Assembly (NCBI GenBank): GCA_018066165.1
Contig: JAGHRX010000302.1
Span: 1-8,255, forward strand
Source: UBA1723 sp018066165
GTDB lineage: Bacteria; Bacteroidota; Bacteroidia; Bacteroidales; Paludibacteraceae
Direction of reading: 5' to 3'
DNA length: 8,255 nucleotides
The first letter of the stretch is position 1. Every line of letters starts with the position of its first letter. The notes beneath the pieces were generated by a model that made no database searches, had not been told where the DNA came from, and saw only the letters and a program-made list of their open reading frames with translations. A program made the position numbers and the translations under genes. Positions 1 through 6,200 of this stretch are shown piece by piece.

Positions 1-281
1 CTAATCGTCTCATTCACAGTTGTGTCTGGTCTTATCGGCACATTTTTATCCTGAATAACAGTTATATTCGTATCAGTCACTGTTGTGTCTGGGTTTATCG
101 GCACGATTGTATCTGGTATCACCGGAGTAATCGTATCAGTCACTGTTGTGCCTGGTGTTATCGGCACGATTGTATCTGGGATCACCGGAGTAATCGTATC
201 AGTCACTGTTGTGTCTGGGTTTATCGGCACGATTGTGTCTGGGATCACCGGAGTAATCGTATCAGTCACTGTCGTGTCTGG
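1..281 (-). repeat. 63-bp in-frame tandem repeat encoding a Pro/Thr/Asp linker (residues 2659-2751, continues beyond the window)
   Basis: Units of 63 bp (21 codons) start at 281, 218, 155, 92 and 29 (last one cut by the window edge). Shared landmark 'tatcagtcac' begins at + 260, 197, 134 and 71. Each unit encodes PDTTVTDTITPVI followed by PDTIVPI(N/T). Unit 3 has PGTT in place of PDTT, and unit 4 is eroded (TDTNITVIQDKNVPIR). Units 1-3 are nearly identical at DNA level, unit 4 is diverged, and unit 5 starts PDTTVNETI. The protein is an extended proline-rich linker, as often found before a C-terminal sorting or anchoring domain. It contains the tripeptide D-T-T or D-T-I about ten times, fitting the Bacteroidota O-glycosylation sequon D-(S/T)-(A/I/L/V/M/T). 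Recent duplication and possible length variation are inferred from the identity between units. Confidence 0.9.
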
Positions 282-3200
282 AATGATAACGTCGTCGATC
301 AACTGACTCCAAGTTGCATTCTTTCCAAGATTTCCTGGATAACCATCCTGATCATATACGTTGTTGACGTTAACCTCAATCTTGTAGAAACCAGACTTAG
401 TTGTCTTCGACGCAATATTTACCACATAAGTATAATCATCACGTTTTGCGACGGTGATTGTCGAATCACTCAAATTGTCGCCACCCTGACAGAACAATTC
501 AATATCGTTATAATCGAACGACTCCTTCTGAATCTTGTGATCAAACTTAACAATCACACTATCCACAGGTGAAGTTACAGCAACCTCTGTTTTTGGAGTG
601 CCTAAGATCTCTGCCACATTCAAGACATTCTTGTTGACACTATAGTAGATATTATAGTCATTCTCTCCTAATGTCGTCATATAGTCTAAGAAATGTAGAC
701 GGTTCACATAGATAGGTTCAGCACCATCAGGAAGATTTACGAATGTCGTCCATACATTATCCAATGGAATCTCAACACTATCCTTAACTCTAACAACCTT
801 CTGAATCTCGAAACAGTTGTCTCCCGGATCCTCCATCTGAACATAATTCCATCCACTATTTGATGGTGTGACGGTCAAAGTGATCATTGTGTCAGATGCC
901 GTCACCTTCTTCTTGTCAAGTTTAGCATACTGAGCTTTCACAACCGTATCTTTGCCTCCATTTGAGTAATACAAAGCGTCTGGAGTATCATTCTCGTCTT
1001 CGATGTCATTTACAAGGAAGTCTGTGACATTATCCTCCTTCACACCGTATGCGTCAACAGTCTTGATCAACTCATGGATGGCGATACCCTTGACTAGGCT
1101 CAAATCTGGATTACCGAAGCTGTTAGCGTGGACAACGCTAGCCTCATACTTAGTGAAGTGACCAAGCAAAGAACTTGTCATCCACCATACTCCAGTCTTA
1201 GCTGACAAAGCCTCGATATTACCGAAGTCGATATTCTCCGAACCAAGATCACAATCCTTACCATTCAAGCTTGAGCCAATAATTGCGAAGTCGATTAGCA
1301 AGCCCTTCTCATTATCTACAATCACAGGCTGAGCAGTCTCAAGTTTAACTTTCTTAGCATCTCCGTAACCCTGGTTGTCAATTCTGACACCAAGAGCGGC
1401 TGGCACACTTGGCTCGACACGGTCAAGAGTCAAAGCATCATCACCAAGGATATTACGCTGCATGAAATAGTCAATCTGCAAATCTGGACTTGGGTTGACA
1501 GTTAAAGTCACAGGATATAGATCTGCCTTAACTGTATCGCCAGACGAAGGGTCAACATAAACGATATAACCACCGAATGAATAGTTGACCGGAGCCTTAG
1601 GAGCAGCACCCTTCTCTGGAATGAATCTGAACAATGCTGTACCTTCCGACTTAGGAGCAATCTCACCAGTACCGTCGACGGCAGTAACACCCGTCAACTT
1701 CTCAGTGTTGATCTGGAACAAATCATTTGAAAGCTCACCCTTATCGTTGCGAACCTCAAGCACAACCTTGAATCCTTCCATTGCACCCGACTCATTACCA
1801 TTGTTGACAGTAAGCGTACCGTCGAATGCCTCACGAGTCATAGTCAAAGTCTGAGAGATCTGAAGTTTGACACTTGCGCAAATGCTCTTCTGAGTTGGTT
1901 TGTTAGCCTCCTTATTGATTGAAACCAACATATCATTAACCATATCAAAACCACGGAATGTCATGTATGCGTAGAAATTGACAATACTATCCATATACGC
2001 ACTAATAACAGAATAATCCACGATATTAGGATACTGTTCATTTGGTGAGTAAACACCGTTTTCGTTTGCCACCAAAGTTTCATTCCAACGTTGAGCCATC
2101 TCCACCATCTCTGTAGTAGACAAATCCATTGTCGGCAATTTCTTGATAGAGTCAATATCAATCTTCTTTCTGTTAGTATAACTTGGAATAGTATAATCGA
2201 AATAGTCAACAATACCATTTATAGAAAGAGCAGATTCAGAACCAGCAAATTCCTTCATCATACATCCTCTATACTTAAGCATTCCAGTAAACTCAACAGC
2301 GTCTTGAACAGCCAATGTATGAGAGTCTGCCATCTTGAACGAACTATTCTTCATTCTGAATGGAGCCTTAGCCTTCTCCATTTTCTCTGATTTAGTATTG
2401 TTTTCATCGCTCAACTTTGTTCCATCGGCATACTTGATATCTTTAATCTGACCGTTCTCAATCTCCACAACATCACCTTCATCAGTAAGAGCCTCACGAG
2501 TATCCTCATCTTCCTCATTGTTTCCTGCGATTCTGTCGTAAACATAACGGCCACAGTTTTCAGCATATCGTCCTGCTTCACAAGATGCCACCTGACAAGC
2601 CAAGTCAATACAATCCCAAGGAACAGTCTTTATATAAGGGACTTTAACCTTGTCACCCAAGAAGTCCTTTGCCTGATCCCATACAAAATCTACACCTTCA
2701 TAAGGATCCAATTCTCCATTGATTCCCTTGCAAACCAACTTAGTTCCTGTATAAATGGTCTGCAAATCACCAATGCTTGCAGAGATAAACTCATCGTCGT
2801 CATCGTCATCACCGCCTTTCGGTGCATCAACATTCACATTATAAACACTTCGTACAGTTTGAATCTTATTTTTTAGATCTTCTGGAGTGTTTTTGTCAAA
2901 TGTATAATCATTGATTGGAGTGTCTAAAGACTCGAACCAATCATCTTTTTCATCCACCTGAACCTCACAGCTTTGACGCTTCTTTCTGTTCTCTGAATCT
3001 TCCTTTATCGCATCGTGAAGTTTACCTGTTCCCCACTCCAACGCAGGTCCAATAATTGGAACATAACCTAGAACATTACCAATGCATCCCCATGGATCAA
3101 CCTTCGAAGCACATGAGTTACATGGCAAATCCCAGTTGACAGCATGTCCATGGTTCTGAACATTTCCATTATATCCGCCACCTGTTGATCCTCCATAAGC

Positions 3201-6200
3201 AGGGATATCGAATCCGCCACTAACATAACCGCCACCACCAACTGGTACTAGGTATGGACAACCCCATGCATTCTCACTGACTGTAGATAGTTTTCTTAAT
3301 ACACCACATACATAAGAGTATTCTGCATGAACACTTGGACACTCAGACTCTCCATACAACTCTCCGTCTTCCAAAACAACACTTCCTTCTGTCACAACAG
3401 TTTCGGCTGAACCATACTTGTCTGCAGTACGAACGATTGTGATTGGCACAAACTCAGTATGATTTGCAGGCAATGAGTCAATGTAATTATATGGAGCATA
3501 GAATCTGTAGTATGGAGATTTAGGCAAACCAAACTTAACATAACGTGCTGCAACCAAACCGTGGTTTGTAATCTGCAAACGTACAGTCTTAGGTACGCCA
3601 ATCTCAAATCTTTCCTTACTTGGCACTCCGTTAGGGAACGACAACGTTACAACTGGAGCAGGAATGTTTGTCTCATACTCAAGGTCAAGTGTGATATCAT
3701 ACTTATCCTCGATTTCAACTCTCTCTACCTTCCAATTGTATGTGATTGCCTGGTATGCCAAGAATACAAACTTATCCAACTGCTGTCCGGCCTGGATCTC
3801 GATTGTCTCCTGATACTCAGAATGCTTGTCCGCTTTAACACTCAACAAGTACGATCCCTCTGGAATGCTGTCGAACTTCACAACTCCTGTAGAATCTGAG
3901 ATTCCAGATGCAACCTCCTTGTTGTTGTACTGGTTGCGAACAACTACCTTAGCCCCATTCAAATGTTTCTTGTCGGCTGTGTTGTAGTAGTACTCATCCA
4001 CAACGTCTACCTCCAAACTTCCCTTCGACTCTGATGAGTACTCAATTCTGAATGGTAAACTTGTAGATTTACCGTTAGCACAGTTGACTCCAATCGATCC
4101 TGTGAATGGAACGTTGATTGGAGCACCTGGATAGTATGCAAGCTTCAACGCCACTCTTGCTGTATCGCCAGACTTGATGCTTGGCAACTTAGTTGTCGGA
4201 ACACTGAATCCGTCGAAATCCGGAATAGACAATGTAATCTCTCCTGTCTCACCGAATCCGGCATTAGTCAACTCAAGATTAATATATTTAGCTTTCTGCT
4301 TTGACACATACTCATTAATATCTGTAGGACTAACCTTAATCTGACCGTATGGATGCTCACAGTAGAAATATGTCGAGAAGTCACAAGTAGTATTCTCATC
4401 GTTTGAAACTCTGAATACACTTGGAAGATACATCTTGCCCTCAGTCAACTTAGTTCCTGTAGCCTTGAATGAAATTCTTGCCGACTCACTTCCCTTAAGA
4501 AGCTTGACAGTGTCGAACTCAACAGCCAATCCCTCAGCCAACTCACGAGCCTCAACAACAAGGTTGTGAAGATCAACAGAGCTTCTGTTTGTAATTGTGA
4601 TCGTACCGTCGATAGTATCACCCTTCTGGATTGTCCACTTGGTAGTACCACCTGTGTAAGCCATACCTGGTATATCAAACTTAGCAGTAGCCGCATTCTC
4701 CGACTTAGAACCGATGTATACCTTCACTGTGTAAGTACCACACTCATTCTTAGTAGTAGAGAATGAAACAGCCGCCATACCTGTAGAGTCTGTCACACCA
4801 GTTGTTGAATGTGAGAATCCAGTGTTTGATGTAGCCTCGATAGACAAAGTCTTGCCCGACATTGGATTACCGTAAGCGTCAGTCAAAATACCAACCACAT
4901 CAACTGTATCACCAGCATGGTAAACATCCTTAGCCACGACAGCATCGTAAACATAGTAGTTAGACAATGTACCAGCAAGGTAAAGTGTAATCTCATACTT
5001 GCCAGACTTACCTGATCTGATTGTAATCTCTGCATCACTTGTCTGCTTCTTAACATCAGTCGGAGTATAGTAGATTCGTAGATAACCTCCATTTAGTTTA
5101 TCCCAACCGTTCTCATACTTGGCAGAGAAATCAGCAGCGTCTTTTCCTGTTATCTCATAAGTGATTGAGTCTGTCAACTCAAATCCTTTGACATAACGAG
5201 TCAATGAAGAAGTCTCGTTCAATTTAGAACCAAACACACAGTTGATATTTCCATTAACCTCAAGGCTTACTGGAATATCAATTCTAAAGCTGTCGACGTC
5301 GGAGCAGATAGTGTCACACGCGATAGCCGCCTTCACCATATACTTATATGTAGTATGGTTGTCCAAACCAGACAGATTCTTGACGTGATCCTTAACGTAA
5401 GAAGCCATTGGCACCGTCGGCATATTCTGAGATGCCTTCCATACATACAAATCATAATTGTCAACCTCAACTGGAAGTTTCAACAAATTCCACTCGATCG
5501 ACATATTAGTGTTCTGCTCATTCACCACATAAGCAACCTGTGGACGAGCAAATGTCACTTTCTTCTTAGAGAAGTCTGGATATACAAAATAATTATAGTT
5601 GAATACCGTTCCAGCAACACCATCATTATCATAAGGAGTAACCTTCAATGTCAATGTATCGACGTCGATCTTAGATGTGTTGAGCTGCATAGCAGGAATT
5701 GTCAAACCAGTACCTGAAGTTTCCTCGAATCCTGTCACATGACCAGCATATTCAATTATCCAATCAATCTTAGAGATTGTAGAGTCGAATGTTGCCTCAA
5801 GGGAAGTGCCGTTGTGGCAGATCACCTGACTGTAATCCAACATCTGAACATATTCGCCATCAAACTCAGAAGCACCAAGGTCGATTGCCTTACCATAGAT
5901 TCTTGCTCCACCATTGATATCTGTCTTAATAGCCATCACACTATCAAGACCCTTGTCGATACAAGAAGAGGTTGCATGTAGACGGTAGTCGCCGCCAGCC
6001 GCGTTGATAAAGCAAACATACTTTTGGGATTCATCAGAGCCACTGTTTGAAGTAGCCAACTTGATATTCTTCTCTCCAGTCAAGTCGCCATCAGAAGCAC
6101 TATACTTAATCTTCATATAGTCTGAAGCAACAGCCTGAGGACGAAGTTCATCAGTGATCTTATTGCCATAGATGATTGAGTTGGCTATAGTAGTGAACTT

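Noticed and set aside
1..281. Possible CRISPR array
   Set aside because: The 63-bp units are contiguous with no unique spacers, and they stay in frame with a coherent peptide repeat.
85..306. Plus-strand 73-residue ORF with GTIVSGITGVIVSVTVV repeats
   Set aside because: It is the antisense of the 63-bp tandem repeat, so its repeats are automatic. The minus frame continues a well-formed protein through it, and no ribosome binding site context is apparent.
1062..1076. Possible zinc metalloprotease motif (HELIK, residues 2394-2398)
   Set aside because: The second histidine of HExxH is missing, and the surroundings are beta-sandwich-like.
2869..2874. Six-T run (A6 on the coding strand) as a programmed frameshift or phase-variation site
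   Set aside because: The frame is intact through it (DLKNK). Six bases is short for slippage, and the other frames give no continuing product of interest.
3561..3899. Plus-strand 112-residue ORF
   Set aside because: Antisense shadow of the carboxypeptidase-regulatory-like and CARDB-like domains; no independent coding signal.
5355..5717. Plus-strand 120-residue ORF
   Set aside because: Low-complexity, Cys/His/Ile-rich translation with no domain pattern. It lies wholly antisense to the Ig/Fn3-like region, which reads as normal protein.
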